The notes under the pieces: generated by a model | The model's input: only the letters and a program-made list of their open reading frames with translations | Database searches by the model: none | Told to the model about the DNA's origin: nothing | In this document: positions 14,101 through 26,200 of the stretch, piece by piece | Numbering within the stretch: the first letter of the stretch is position 1 | Layout: the number at the start of each line of letters is the position of its first letter | Position numbers and translations under genes: made by a program | Assembly: GCA_900239685.1 (NCBI GenBank) | Contig: OENT01000113.1 | Span: forward strand, 144,250 to 208,249 | DNA from: Rotaria macrura | Lineage: Eukaryota > Rotifera > Eurotatoria > Philodinida > Philodinidae | Direction of reading: 5' to 3' | Length of the DNA stretch: 64,000 nt

Positions 14101-17100
14101 ACGCAGTAAAACAAACCTTGACATTCATTCTCATCGTCACCGAATGCACAATCTTTAATTCCATCACAATGTTGATAAAATGGAATACATTTTTTAGACA
14201 TCTGACAATTGAAAAAATGTCTAAAAAGGGAAGTCTTGATAAAGTCAGTTCAATGTTATGTGTGATGATTTACTCTATACAGCTTGCGATACATGAACGT
14301 CCATCATCAGCTAGATTATAATATTGTGCACATTCACAGGTAACTTCTGTTTGATTAAGCGAATTCGGAAAACATAATTGTTCACAGTGATAGCATCGAT
14401 TTTCTGCTTCTGAAAAAAATTCTCACACCATTTTTTTAATTATTTAACAATGTCAAATCTTACCTCTCCTATCATTGGGATCAACAATAATAAAATCCAA
14501 CATGTGTATTGGATATCGGAGATAGTAAAGATTATGTAATGAGTTCAATGCCCAAGCACCGTGTCCGTATCGTGAACTTTTATCTGAGAAAAAAAAACAT
14601 TCGTATTCAAATTTCGAATAAATCAAATACTGTACTATAGAAACTTTGAACAACTCGATCAAGATTGAAAACAAAACCTGAGCCAAGTAATGTTGTACCA
14701 AGTGCATATTTTGGATTAATACGAAATTCACTATGATTAGTTCCATCGACATGTGTGAAAGCTTTATACATCTTATCTAGCACAACAAAACAAAAACTAG
14801 AAATTATGATTAAAATACAATTGAAGCGTGAACCTAGGAAGTTGTTCATTTTTCTCTCCTATATTCTATTAATTTCTCTTGTCACCGTTATAAGTATATC
14901 AGTACTACGTATATCTTCGAATTCGATCAATGAAAACAAAAAATTTTTCAATGTTATTATTTAAGTGATCGATTTTTCTTGTGACACTACTATAAGGTTG
15001 ACATGAGACTACAATCATTTAAGTCATCAAATCAGACCGATTGCATATTTGATGGAAAAATAAAAGTTGGCTTCTTCAAGATTTGACTAGTAAACCACAC
15101 ACTATCATGAATGATCAGCTGATTGAGCCGAGGAAATCTTGTTGTAATATCTGCACTCTTTCAAAATATCCGATCGTAAAAGCATTTTCACATTTCAATA
15201 GTTTGACTGAGTTTTCACTGTTCAAAAGAAAAGTATAACTGTTCTTGTGATGATCAGCCATCATTGAATGTTCGCATATGATAAAGCTGTTCGTGAGTTT
15301 CATTATTCATTAGATTCCGACGAAAGTTTTCTCGAATATTCTTCTGGATGCAGGACCTCTATTTAATGAACACGTTTTCTTCATGGTAAAGGCAATGACC
15401 ATCATGCAATAGTAGAAATTTCAGAGATGAATATAGCCACATTTAAGGCTAATATCAAAAAATCGTATGGTGTAGTGTTATTTTTCAATTTTCGCAAAAC
15501 TAGTTTTTTATTGAAATGATTATTCATGTTCATCTAATTTATACATATTGCTTCTCAACTCATATTATGTCTTATCCAAGGGGGGAAAAGCTGATTCTGT
15601 GAATCTATGATTCTATTGAATCTAAGTGATTCTGTCTGATTCCAATTAATCTAATATAATAGATTCAGCTTTTTCCCCCTTGGTCTTATCTCTATGCTAA
15701 ACATTGCGAAACATTTCTGATTAAAATTTTAATTCTATATCTTTCATATTTACCAGAAAATATTTTAAACGAATGAAATCGATACGATGTCTGATATTGT
15801 ACATGAAGAATTTCACCGTGCAGATTTAATACAAATATCTTATCCAAGCCATCATAGAAATATAAATGATGATTTATCCGATCGAGTGTTAATAATGGTC
15901 GTAGGTAATTAACATTTTCAATATCACTGGATATTTTTATTGTGAAAAGAAGCTTCAAATTTTTACCATCCATTCCAAGACGAACAATGTGTTGAGCTCG
16001 AGATTTGACGATAGATGTATAGAAAAGTAAGCTAAAGAAAGAATAAAAGAGCGAATACTGTATTGTTTGATTTTTGTTGGAAATTATATTTACCCTTTTT
16101 CTGGATATAGAACAATACGTTGTGGTAAATAATCACTAATGGTTTGCTGAAGAAGTATGTAACAAAAACTGCCGTTTAGTCGGCAAACATCAATCGTTTG
16201 TAAACGTGTATTAACAAAATAAATATTTTTATGTAGCCAATCCACAGCTAATGATTGAATTGAAGTGTAATCACGTCCATCAATGATTAACTAAACAGAC
16301 AAATAGAACGGAAACAATTCAAGTGAATATGAAGTGTTAATCTCTTAGTCCACTAAAAAATTCAAAATAGTTGAACAATAGAGTTTATTCTCACAGTATT
16401 GAAGTTGATGTTAGAATTATACTGCACAATCAATAAATTTTTTATTCTATTCTCTTTCTAGAAAAAATGATTAGGGAATTTATTCTTATGGAATCAAAAA
16501 CGAAAAAACAAACTCTTGATATGGCATTTTGATAGATTTGGTTGACGACTAGCTGTCGATTTTGATCCTCTTTCTCTCTCAAAGTAGATTTTGATGGATG
16601 ACTTCTAAGATGATCCATTTAAAGTTACAGTATATTTTACTATAATCTTTAGTTCCGGTTGAAGCAATTTTCTTTTCCTAATTCCGATTCCTGTCTCGGT
16701 TACTTATTATTCCGGTTGTTCCGGTCTCAATCTTTCACATGTATAATGGAGATTGCTATCAAATATATCAATGAACACTGTAGATTATCTTATCTATAAA
16801 TTACAATAAATTGAATTCATATTTTAAGATTATTTAATTATATAATCTTTTCCCATAACTATCATCGCTTACTGATACCTAACGGAAAACTGATGCTTAG
16901 GATATCCTTTTTATATGCAACATTTTCTCTCCCTCTCTCTCTCTCTCCCCATGGATGGACGTAGAAGAAATATTAACTTCGTTTATTAGATTTTCTTACG
17001 TAACAATGATGTTGAAAAGTTCTCTATTTAATAACTCAAGAAATATCAATGAAATAGAAAGTTGTCTTTTTTTCTGATTGGTGATCGCTTATCTCGACAT

Positions 17101-19589
17101 TTATTCTATAATGATGGAATGCTGGTGATTTTTCACTAGTATATTAATGCCAATTTTCATACTTCTTTTTGATATGTTGATGAATTTAAATTGATTCGAA
17201 ATATTCCTCTTGTTTTAGGACAGGACATAAGTACTGGTCGAATAGGCTTTGAACATTCAGAAAAATATAGATAATTGTCAATTGCATCATAATCTAATAA
17301 ATACGCATGATTTGCATAAGTAATTAATTTAGTATTATCCGGTGTGAAATCATAGTTGTTAACATCTGATAATTCTTTTATTTTATCAAGTTCATTTTCA
17401 TTATTAAAATTCAATTTATATATTCCATTATTAAATAAACCATATAGAGAAGCTAGAAGGAAGAAACAAGTTCATGAATAAAACAAATCTTAAATCATTT
17501 GCTTTTACCAGATGAAAATAGATTGGTTCGCAGTGTGCATGTGTGCTTATCAGATTTTAATTGATAATTTTCACGGCATGAACAACGATATGAACCATGG
17601 GTATTTATACAATAATGATCACAAATGACTCTTTCACGACATTCATCGATGTCTTCACATATTCCAGTTGTTTCATTCATTCGAAAGCCCGTCTGACAAG
17701 TACAACGTTTGTGAAAATAACCTCGACAATATTGATGTTCTCCTGTACATGTATTATTTACTGTACAAGGTCGATTATTTAATGATAGAAAAGAAGAGCA
17801 GTCATCATTATCATCGATGTCTTCAATAAATATCGGATTACATTCACGCTTTATATCACATTCAATATTTTTTGGTAAACATTTATCTGTTAAACCACAA
17901 CGATAAAATAATTTCTCAGTAACATAATCTTCTATGGGACAGCTACAAGACATTTCATCACTTCGATCATGACATTGACTGATCGTATCACAAGTATTTG
18001 ATTTTGGGATACATAGTTTTGTTGATTTACATGTGAATTGATCACGTGTGCAAAATCGAGGAAAACCTTGTGGGAAATGAGAATGATGGAATTGCTTTTT
18101 TTTATCAAAAGGAAAAAATGATTGAAAATAAACATACGACAGATAGAAGGAGATTCATCACTCTTGTCAGCACAATCCTATATAAATTAAACGCAACATT
18201 TCGTTTCAAAGAATACAACGAAGACGTATGAAACTAACTTGAACTCCATCACAAACAGCAGTAGATAATACACATTGATCTTTTGATTGACAAGTAAATT
18301 CATTTGATGCACATTGAACCGTCATTGAACAATCTATTCAATCATTCAAAAACAACTTTGTTAAATAGATCTTTTACTTTTCTATTTACTTAATTCATCA
18401 GATGAATATGGATCAAGACAATCATTGAGTCCATTACATAGCCATGCTTTTGGTATGCAACGGTTAGTTATCTTACAATGATATTCATTTAATGAACAAC
18501 TTATCAATGGATTTTGTTGTGCACATTGTTCATCAATAGCATCTCGACAATCTATAACTCCATCGCAGACTGCCGATCTATTTAAGAATCGTGAAATTAA
18601 ATTTGAAATGTTTTACGCTTAATTGAATCAATTCATATATAAAAATACATCTATATGTATGTATACATCTTATGCCCTAGGCAAAATCAAATCAGTATGA
18701 CCCTTTTTTTCACTTGAAAGCTTATCTTTCTTGTATCTTAATTAATCATACTCTAATCATTATATGAAAGTATAAATATATCTTATATATTTATACTTTC
18801 ATGTATAATGTTCTGCCTTATAAGCATATTTAGCTGTTATTAGTACAAAATAAACTAGTCTAAAGTTAATTCTCTTTGTTTTCTACATGTTTTGTTGATA
18901 TGCTTGGTAAAAGAATGCCTGTTTTTAACCATTAATTACGAATAAATAATGATAGAAAATTATGTCTAATGAATTTCATGAATCTGAATGGAGGCAATCA
19001 GTTTGAAACAATTATACATACATAAATATAAATATAAATATATCTATACAATTTATATGAAATTCAACAAGTTCTATAATATTAACAATAATGAATCCTC
19101 AAGGCAAGCGTCTACTTTCCAATGAAAATGCACATATATAATGCTTCTCATATTACCTTTTAATACAAATTTGTACAGGACGTGAATATTGATAATGAAT
19201 ACCATGCTCAACTAGGCGTATACTGTGAAGTATATCTTGTTCACAATTGATGGAATTATTTTGGTTGCATAAATCATTATTAATCAATGCTGTCGAACAA
19301 TTTGTTTCATCTGTTTTATCGTGACAATTATATTCTCCGTTGCAAACGAATGCATATGGCATACAACGTATAGTATCACAACGAAATAAATAGGATGGAC
19401 AAAGAAAGGGACCATCTGATTCATAAGCAAAAAAAGAAGGACAAAAACAATCAATATTAGAAGAAATCCGAAAAATTTCTTACCAAGTTTTTTATAATCA
19501 TTATATAACATCTCCTGCTTTTCAGCATTAATTATGATTGAATAAATAATTAATTCGTATGAAACGATGTATATTAATAGTAATTGCAT
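5109..19589 (-). CDS. LDL-receptor-related (LRP-type) multi-domain receptor, 1,893 aa
   Basis: Type I membrane receptor of the LDLR/LRP family, expected to bind and internalise ligands at the cell surface. I placed 31 exons with GT-AG borders and matching phases; lengths sum to 5,682 nt. Order: signal peptide (MQLLLIYIVSYELIIYSIII); six LDLa repeats to about residue 345, e.g. RCMPYAFVCNGEYNCHDKTD; two EGF modules including a DIDEC calcium-binding type; a first YWTD-like propeller (416-757; LDYDAIDNYLYFSEC); EGF; six more LDLa repeats (803-1104; FGDDENEC, DSSDEDNC); two EGFs; a second propeller (1189-1492; LDVDWIHRLVYALYDD); several EGF-like modules; a TM helix about 1764-1783; a tail of about 110 residues. 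The tail has NPNF just inside the membrane, an NPxY-like sorting motif variant. First exon 19589-19484, last 5556-5109. Smaller than vertebrate megalin or LRP1; the closest orthologue is undetermined. Seven introns are 0.6-1.4 kb, the rest mostly 45-85 bp. Confidence 0.93.
5874..7294 (-). other. large intron of LRP-like gene (about 1.4 kb)
   Basis: Separates the exon ending TCNTC-type (7508-7295) from the EGF exon 5873-5769; phase 2 is kept across it. No coding, repeat or RNA gene was recognised inside, and the frame at 6789-7004 is not domain-like. Confidence 0.7.
8660..9739 (-). other. large intron of LRP-like gene (about 1.1 kb)
   Basis: Lies between second-propeller exons 9954-9740 (ending GG) and 8659-8433 (starting T TAT CTA). 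Nothing recognisable lies inside it. Confidence 0.7.
10693..11683 (-). other. large intron of LRP-like gene (about 1.0 kb)
   Basis: Divides the second LDLa cluster (exon 11916-11684, ending in the repeat-final Cys) from the EGF exon 10692-10593. No internal feature recognised. Confidence 0.7.
12756..14116 (-). other. large intron of LRP-like gene (about 1.4 kb)
   Basis: Sits between two LDLa exons, 14220-14117 (ending CAA G) and 12755-12597 (starting TA TGC). Open frames inside it, such as 13170-13400, show no domain and are not called. Confidence 0.7.
14777..15753 (-). other. intron of LRP-like gene holding a TIR element
   Basis: This 977-bp intron lies inside the first propeller (exon 16031-15754 to exon 14776-14636; G|AT junction). 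The 106-bp TIR element with its 8-bp duplications begins about 60 bp from the splice donor. The rest has no recognised feature. Confidence 0.75.
15577..15682. mobile_element. small TIR element, copy 2, with 8-bp target duplication
   Basis: This 106-bp element starts CAAGGGGGGAAAAGCTG and ends CAGCTTTTTCCCCCTTG, inverted copies with a single mismatch. It is flanked on both sides by a perfect direct repeat GTCTTATC (15569-15576 and 15683-15690). An 8-bp target duplication with CA-G-rich ends is typical of the hAT transposon superfamily, so this looks like a non-autonomous hAT-like MITE. The interior is a degenerate array of GATTCT/GAATCT motifs spaced about 8-10 bp. It lies in an intron of the LRP-like gene and does not disturb the reading frame. 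Confidence 0.85.
16291..17162 (-). other. large intron of LRP-like gene (about 0.9 kb)
   Basis: Separates first-propeller exons 17452-17163 and 16290-16094, phase 0. It contains a CT microsatellite near 16930 and a few TTCCGGT-type repeats around 16650-16725. Nothing else recognised. Confidence 0.7.
18578..19156 (-). other. intron of LRP-like gene (579 bp)
   Basis: Splits the second LDLa repeat (exon 19415-19157 ending AAA AG, exon 18577-18390 starting A TCG). It contains the hairpin at 18758-18810. Confidence 0.7.
18758..18810. repeat. long AT-rich inverted repeat (hairpin)
   Basis: The left arm CATTATATGAAAGTATAAAT (18758 onward) is matched by an inverted right arm TATTTATACTTTCATGTATA (ending about 18810), with only a few unpaired bases at the tip and near the base. 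It is inside an LRP-like intron. It could be cruciform-forming sequence or a remnant of a small TIR element. Confidence 0.75.
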
Positions 19590-22500
19590 TGTTTCGCTTC
19601 AGAGTTATTTCTATTTATAAGGATGAATGAATAAATAGGATGAATCAAACATGAAAGAATCAGAAAAAAAAACGACAAGAGTATAGAATAAGCATATACA
19701 CAATCGATCAACATACGATGGGTATTTTTTCTGTCGATCCAACAGTTAGTCGAAGTGCGAGTGGTAGTGATGAATACTAAGTTCATCATTCGTTTCTTTT
19801 TTCTCTGTTCTGCTCGTTTTTTCTCTCTCTTGTAGTGGACTATTTCACGAGTACAACTTCGGATCCAATTTTTCCCTCTCTCTCTCCTCTTCTCTTCTCT
19901 TCTCATTTGTAAACTAACGATTGCTGTTTAAAGAAGATTACAACAGAGAATAGGAGAAGGAAAAAGAAAAGAAGTTCCATCGATGAACACTCGATAGGGA
20001 TCGTGCATTCTTATTAAAAGATGTGTGACATTGTTATCACGAAGATTTAATCAAGAAACAATAAAAAACAACTCTTCTGTCAATAACAGATGTATTTTTA
20101 GAATCAATGATGTTGGACAACGAGCAGCTAATTCTAACGATCTAATAGGTTTTTTACTATCTATCATTTTCATATAATGACATTATACGAAAGAATTTAC
20201 TTCTTCGACGTGCATGCAATGTTTTGACTCTCGTTGTATTCATGTTCTTTGCTTTCGGAGAGAATCTGATAGTCGAGAAGAAGTCTATTCATGAATAGAA
20301 TTATAACGAAGTAAACAGCTGCTAGAATAAAACATAACCTGGCAGTGTCATTTGTCAATAACCTACTGTGAAGTTATCATTAACTCGTTCGCACAACTGT
20401 CACGTCTCTATTGCATTACATCAACACTTCAGTTGGCATACAAAGTATAGAATTCATTGTAATATTAAATTAATTTTTGTCGCTATGTTTTTAATACAAG
20501 CATAAGAATATATCTTCAACGAACTTTATGTTTACTAATCAATCTTGCTAACAATTTAGAATCGACTTTTTTCTTTGACTAGAGTAGTTTCCTCAATTAG
20601 CAATTGTAGACTTGTGTTTATATAGAAGCTCATACAATAGATTTTAGTCAGAGTAAACATAAATATGTCATTCTAACAAAAGAAATAGCAATAAGTTGCA
20701 TGTGAAATAGAAAAAAATATATATATATGCATCAGGCGAAAACGAAATTCTGTCAAGTATAGAAAAATCGATCATAGGAAGAAAATTAATGCAACAGAAT
20801 ATCTCAGCTTATTTAAATCAAGCTCCTGCTGGTTGTCTGATAGAGTGATGTGTGTGTGAATTTTTTATAGAAAACTACAGATGAATAGAAGCGTTGAGAT
20901 GTTCTATGCACAAACTCATCATAGATAGCAATAGTTCATAAAAATATCTATACTAAAGTGATCGCTTAATTACATAACATCGATAAGATTGAATATGAAG
21001 ATCTTGAATCTAGATGGTATTTTCTGTTATATTTGACTTCATAATGTTATCGATATCTTTTTGATTAACAACAAGTTTTCTCTTTGACATTGAAAGAACG
21101 TCTATAATTAAGATGAAACTTATTTTTTGTATCACTTACGTAAGTCAGAAACGCTTGTTACTCAATTCTAACATTTAAACAGATCATTAGACCTTGATCT
21201 TATACATGAGCAATGTCGAACTTTAATTTATCAGCTCTATTAGAATATTTTAAAACAATATGTCTATGTGCAGTATATACATTTGGTACGCTGTTATTTT
21301 CACACTTACTTTCTATCTATATTTACAACAAGGAAGTTTAATACAGAGTTAAAATCAAGTAAAAACAATCTTCTCTTGTTTTGGATAAAAGAAACACTTA
21401 ACAATACTTTCAAAAAACTGTAACCTGAAGACACTGTTTTATTCTCCTTTTGTATGATTCGATCGACAAGACATGAAATGATAACAGAAAAAAACGTCGA
21501 CATTCACAGAAACAAACAAAAGTATAGAGAATCTATCATTTTACTTAAAAATAATAGATGCGTTGATTTTACAAGAGATGATTTAAAAATAATGCACAAA
21601 GTATGAATGAAGGAAGTTCGATCGTTTCCACGCGTCAAGACTAGGGATGTTTAGAATCAGTTAGAAATTCGGTAGCCGCAGCAGATACACGAATCATGAG
21701 GTCTGAATTTTTATGATTCTGAAACTAGAGACTTTCGTTAAATATTTTAACACTTCCAATGAATTATCAATCATATATATAGATGTATTAAGACATAGCA
21801 AAAATAACTTGAAAAAGAGGCAGCGAATCAAATAGGAATCCAATGTTGAAATAGCTGGAGGACACGTTACTTGAGCAGTGTATTATTCCTGAAGCAGTAC
21901 GATCAATATTGAGAGTCATAACTCACAGACGATAATCAACGTAGTAGTGAAGTGGTCAATGATTTTGATGGAAACCTATGCGATGCAATATCAATAACAA
22001 GAATCATTCATGTTTTTTTCTTCTTTCGGTGAAGTGAAACCCGATCTAACCCAACGTTGATTATACTACATACTATAGTATTATTAGTGAGGGACACTTA
22101 CTTGTTACTTTTTTTTCTCAAGCTTCCTGTTTTTTTTGGAATACATAATTTACGCTATGTTAATTAACATTCTTTTTACACTGAATCGATATCAATAGAA
22201 AGGAAACGAAGCCATTTGTTAAAGCAAAAATATCTTCGAGAATAATTGGAATATTTTTTCAAATTGGACATCTTTTATGCATGTCTGAGAAGTAAAATGT
22301 ACTGCATTCATTCTGCCATTCTATTCCGAACGTTAAACAATAAATGTTCGAGATAATCTACGTCTGCTTAGTACACTTATCATTAGTAGGAGTATATAGT
22401 AGTCGTGTATGCAATACAACCTCCTGTCGATGAATATTACTGTCACTTTAGCAAAGCATTAAATATCAAGTAGCTTACTACTTTTGAACCTAACACGTTC

Positions 22501-23250
22501 GTGGGCAACGTTATTCAGCAACATTCATTCGAATGTGAAACTTTGATGTACATCTCATCGAATTTTCACTGCATCAAAAGGTTTGAATTTTCATTCGGCT
22601 ATATTGAGTACAGACAGAAGCAAACGAAGTATTCTACTTTTCAGTCAATTCACTTTATGACTTACAATTAATCTGATTAATAATTAATTCGTGTTATCAT
22701 TAGATGTAAGATGGAATTCTGTCATGTCATTACTTTCCGTGACATTTACAGTAACAAAAAAAAAAATAAAAAGCAATTATGGTGCATTAGTGAAAATTCG
22801 TCAAGATGACAGAATGACAAACTTGCACGTATATTTATTTAATAGAGGTTAAGATAGCATTGGCAATTATGAAAACTTGGGTTAAGTTCAAATTACAATT
22901 ACAATTGTGTTCACGTTTGTGTGACACGAAATCATAGCAGTGTTAGTGATATCGATATGTATGTACACGCACTATACTACATTCTAAGCGATGATTCATT
23001 TTAATTATCGCTATTCGTTATTTTTCGTATCAATGAAATTTCATTCATTTGAAATTAGTTGCTTTTTAATCATAAAAAATTCTAGTAAATTGTTTTGAAA
23101 TTTTTCGTAATAATATATTTGAAATAAATGAATAGGTCTTTTGAATTTAATCTGTTTACCTTAGTCCAATCAAAACACAGCGAGGCAAACGTTATAAAAC
23201 AAAGAGGATGAAGACGAATTCGATGTTTTCGTTACTTGTCACTTTCGATC
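19590..23250. promoter_or_regulatory. divergent intergenic region between LRP-like gene and CHK1
   Basis: This 3.7-kb stretch lies between the start codons of two divergent genes (LRP-like on minus, CHK1 on plus) and must contain both promoters. I recognise no specific promoter element, RNA gene or transposon protein. A purine/pyrimidine-rich TCTC tract lies near 19870-19905, just upstream of the LRP-like start. Confidence 0.4.
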
Positions 23251-26200
23251 ATGTGGCAATTTACAGAAACATTAGGTGAAGGAGCCTATGGCGAGTATGT
23301 GAGCGAAAGTTTCTCGTTAATTTATTCATCGATTTCAATATTTAGAGTCGTTCTTGCTAAAAATGTTAATACAAACGAATTTGCTGCTGTTAAAGTTATT
23401 GATATAAATCGTCTGAAAGGGAATGATGTTGTCATACGAAAAGAAGTAAGCATTTCTTTTATAATTTACAAATAAAAACAAAAGAAAATGGATTAAACTT
23501 CAGATTGATTTACATAAATTATTTCGACATGAAAATATAATTCGATTTTATGGTTACAAACAACAATATTCAAATTACTATCTATTTCTTGAATATGCCG
23601 CTGGCGGAGAATTGTTCGATAAAATTGGTTTAATTTTTATTCTAATTCAAAATAAGAAATATGAACAATATGTGTTTCATTTCTTTTAGAACCCGATGTT
23701 GGAATGCCAGAATATCTTGCACAAAATTATTTTAAACAAGTTGTAGCTGGAATGGTATGAAGAGAGCTTAGATAGAAAATATATATATGAACTTATAATT
23801 AATAAGACTATTTTAGGCTTATCTACACAGTCTAGGTGTTGCACATCGAGGTTTGATAATAAACACCTTCACATTACATTTCTTGTATGTAATTATTTAT
23901 TTATTCTCTTAATTAGATCTGAAACCAGAAAATCTTCTCATAGCGAATAATAGTAAGATGTACTACGAACAAGAATCATTTGAATTATTTATTTATGATT
24001 TTATTTAGATGCACTAAAAATTTGTGACTTCGGTTTAGCAACACTTTTTCGTAGTCAAACTACAAAGGAAGAACGAAAATTGACTACATATTGTGGTACA
24101 GCACCATATTCATCTCCAGAGGTAATACATCCAGTGGCATGCAACTTTTCATTAGTTAATAGTGAGATTGATCGTTTGTATTCATGATGAGAAGTTAGTT
24201 TTTCCCTTTGCTTTTGTACTGAATAATATGTGTTGGATTTGAAGTGGAAGGTTCATGAATTTCACGAAGTCGGCTATTGAGAAAGAAAACATTCATTTTA
24301 CTACTAATCACTACGAATCAATTCCAGTCGTAATTAATTTTAGCATACATAAGTCACGGTAGTCAAAAAGTCGTAACTAATATTATTCCACCATCAACCA
24401 GATTTACTCCATTGGAAAATAGGGGCCTTCGTTTTATCAGGACTATTGGACCATATATAATGAGAATGAGATCAAGCTAGGATATGATCATTATTTACAA
24501 GGAAGTATATTTGATATCTTGGGTTTAACTCAGTAGTACTACATCAGTGGATGGTGTTTTTTTTCCATAGAATAGATTGTATGAAACTATTACATGAATC
24601 AACTATTGATTGTAAATTATTTAGTTTATCTAACAATCATTTCTTCAGAAGTCATAATTAGATTTTAGCTAATATATAGGCATACCTATGAAAATCTAAG
24701 TGAAGTATGAATCCATCATTAAACTTTAAGAAACTTCCCAGTCGAATATAAAGCTGATAACTAGTTATTTATTTAAAACAAAGAAAAACGAATGTTCTAC
24801 TCATCTAACGTATAAATTGATGATTATTACAATGAAACGAATAAAATACCGAGGAAATTCATTCAATCTTGTTGGATGACTTAAAATTTTCTATATATTT
24901 TGGACTTCATTAGTAAGTACTTTCAAATTTGAACTTGAAGAGCTCTAATTAACTAGGAAACAGAGTACATCATCAAGGGTGTTTGGATTTTCTGTAAATA
25001 GTCTTCTGATGAAAAGTCATGAATATTACAATGGTTGCAATAGAATGTGATTTTTGATCTACATATTTTTCTACTAGTTTGTTTTTCTTATTCTATCGGT
25101 ATCTGAAAAGCCATTCCATTCTGGTTACTCTCTAAATTCTTACTTACGAGAATTGCTCAGTAGAAAACTCCGTTTCTTACCTGAATCGTTATGTAAATCT
25201 TAGCGGATCATGTATAAAATGGTAGACAACAGGCGCATTAAAAAAGAAATGATCTTTCACTTTCCGACTAACTTATGATGGAGTAGTTCTGCGTTCTCAT
25301 GTTTCTTTGATGATAGAATGTGTGTGCCATTCATCGTACTTTGTCTGATATGTTTTCAATTAATAGTTTGAAATGAAAATAAGTGATTAAGAATATGAAT
25401 CATTATTCGATTCAAATAGTAAAGCATACAATCTAGTGAGAGAAAACATGATTTTCGGAAAGAGAATTACGAGGACTTTCTTTCTAGTTGATTCGATGAG
25501 TGCATATGAAAGCGAAACGCATACGTGTAAAATATTCTCTATTTGATGAGTAGAGTTAATGCTATACTAAGTGTCAACTACTAGTTTCATACATAATAAT
25601 AGTGAAATACAAACGATGTTTTGATTAATATGTATTTAATAATGTAATCAACTGTTTCCCTATAGATTAGTCTGTTGTCAAGAGCCATAATCAATCAGAA
25701 AGCAGCTGATAAAAAGGCATGCAATAAATATATAGACATAATCAAGTTGCCTGAGGCTATTTCGACATCATTACTGATTTTTGTTGTTCCATAATTGATA
25801 TTCATTCACCATATTAGTCGCATAGCGCTGCAATGCTTAACCATTTTTTTGATGGTTTTCTTGTAGGTATGGGCAAAAACACCTTATCGAGGTGAGCCAG
25901 TTGATGTATGGTCTTGTGGTATTATTTTGACAGCAATGCTTACTGGAGGTATACTTGTAATAAATCACTTTCCATATTACTATCGAATTTTTCTAGAATT
26001 ACCATGGGATCAGCCATCCTATCAAAATCCTGAATATAAGCGTTGGCTAGATCGAGATTATTATCATAATCCATGGAAGAAGATTGATAATATGATACTT
26101 AGTATGAAAGAAAACTATCAATTACCGTATTCTGTTGAATTCATGATCTACTACGCTTCTCTTTTGTTTTGAACTTCGTTAGATCTTCTTCGCCGAATTC

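Noticed and set aside
23236-23250. Upstream non-ATG start extending CHK1 by five codons
   Set aside because: The ATG at 23251 fits the family start and needs no unusual initiation.
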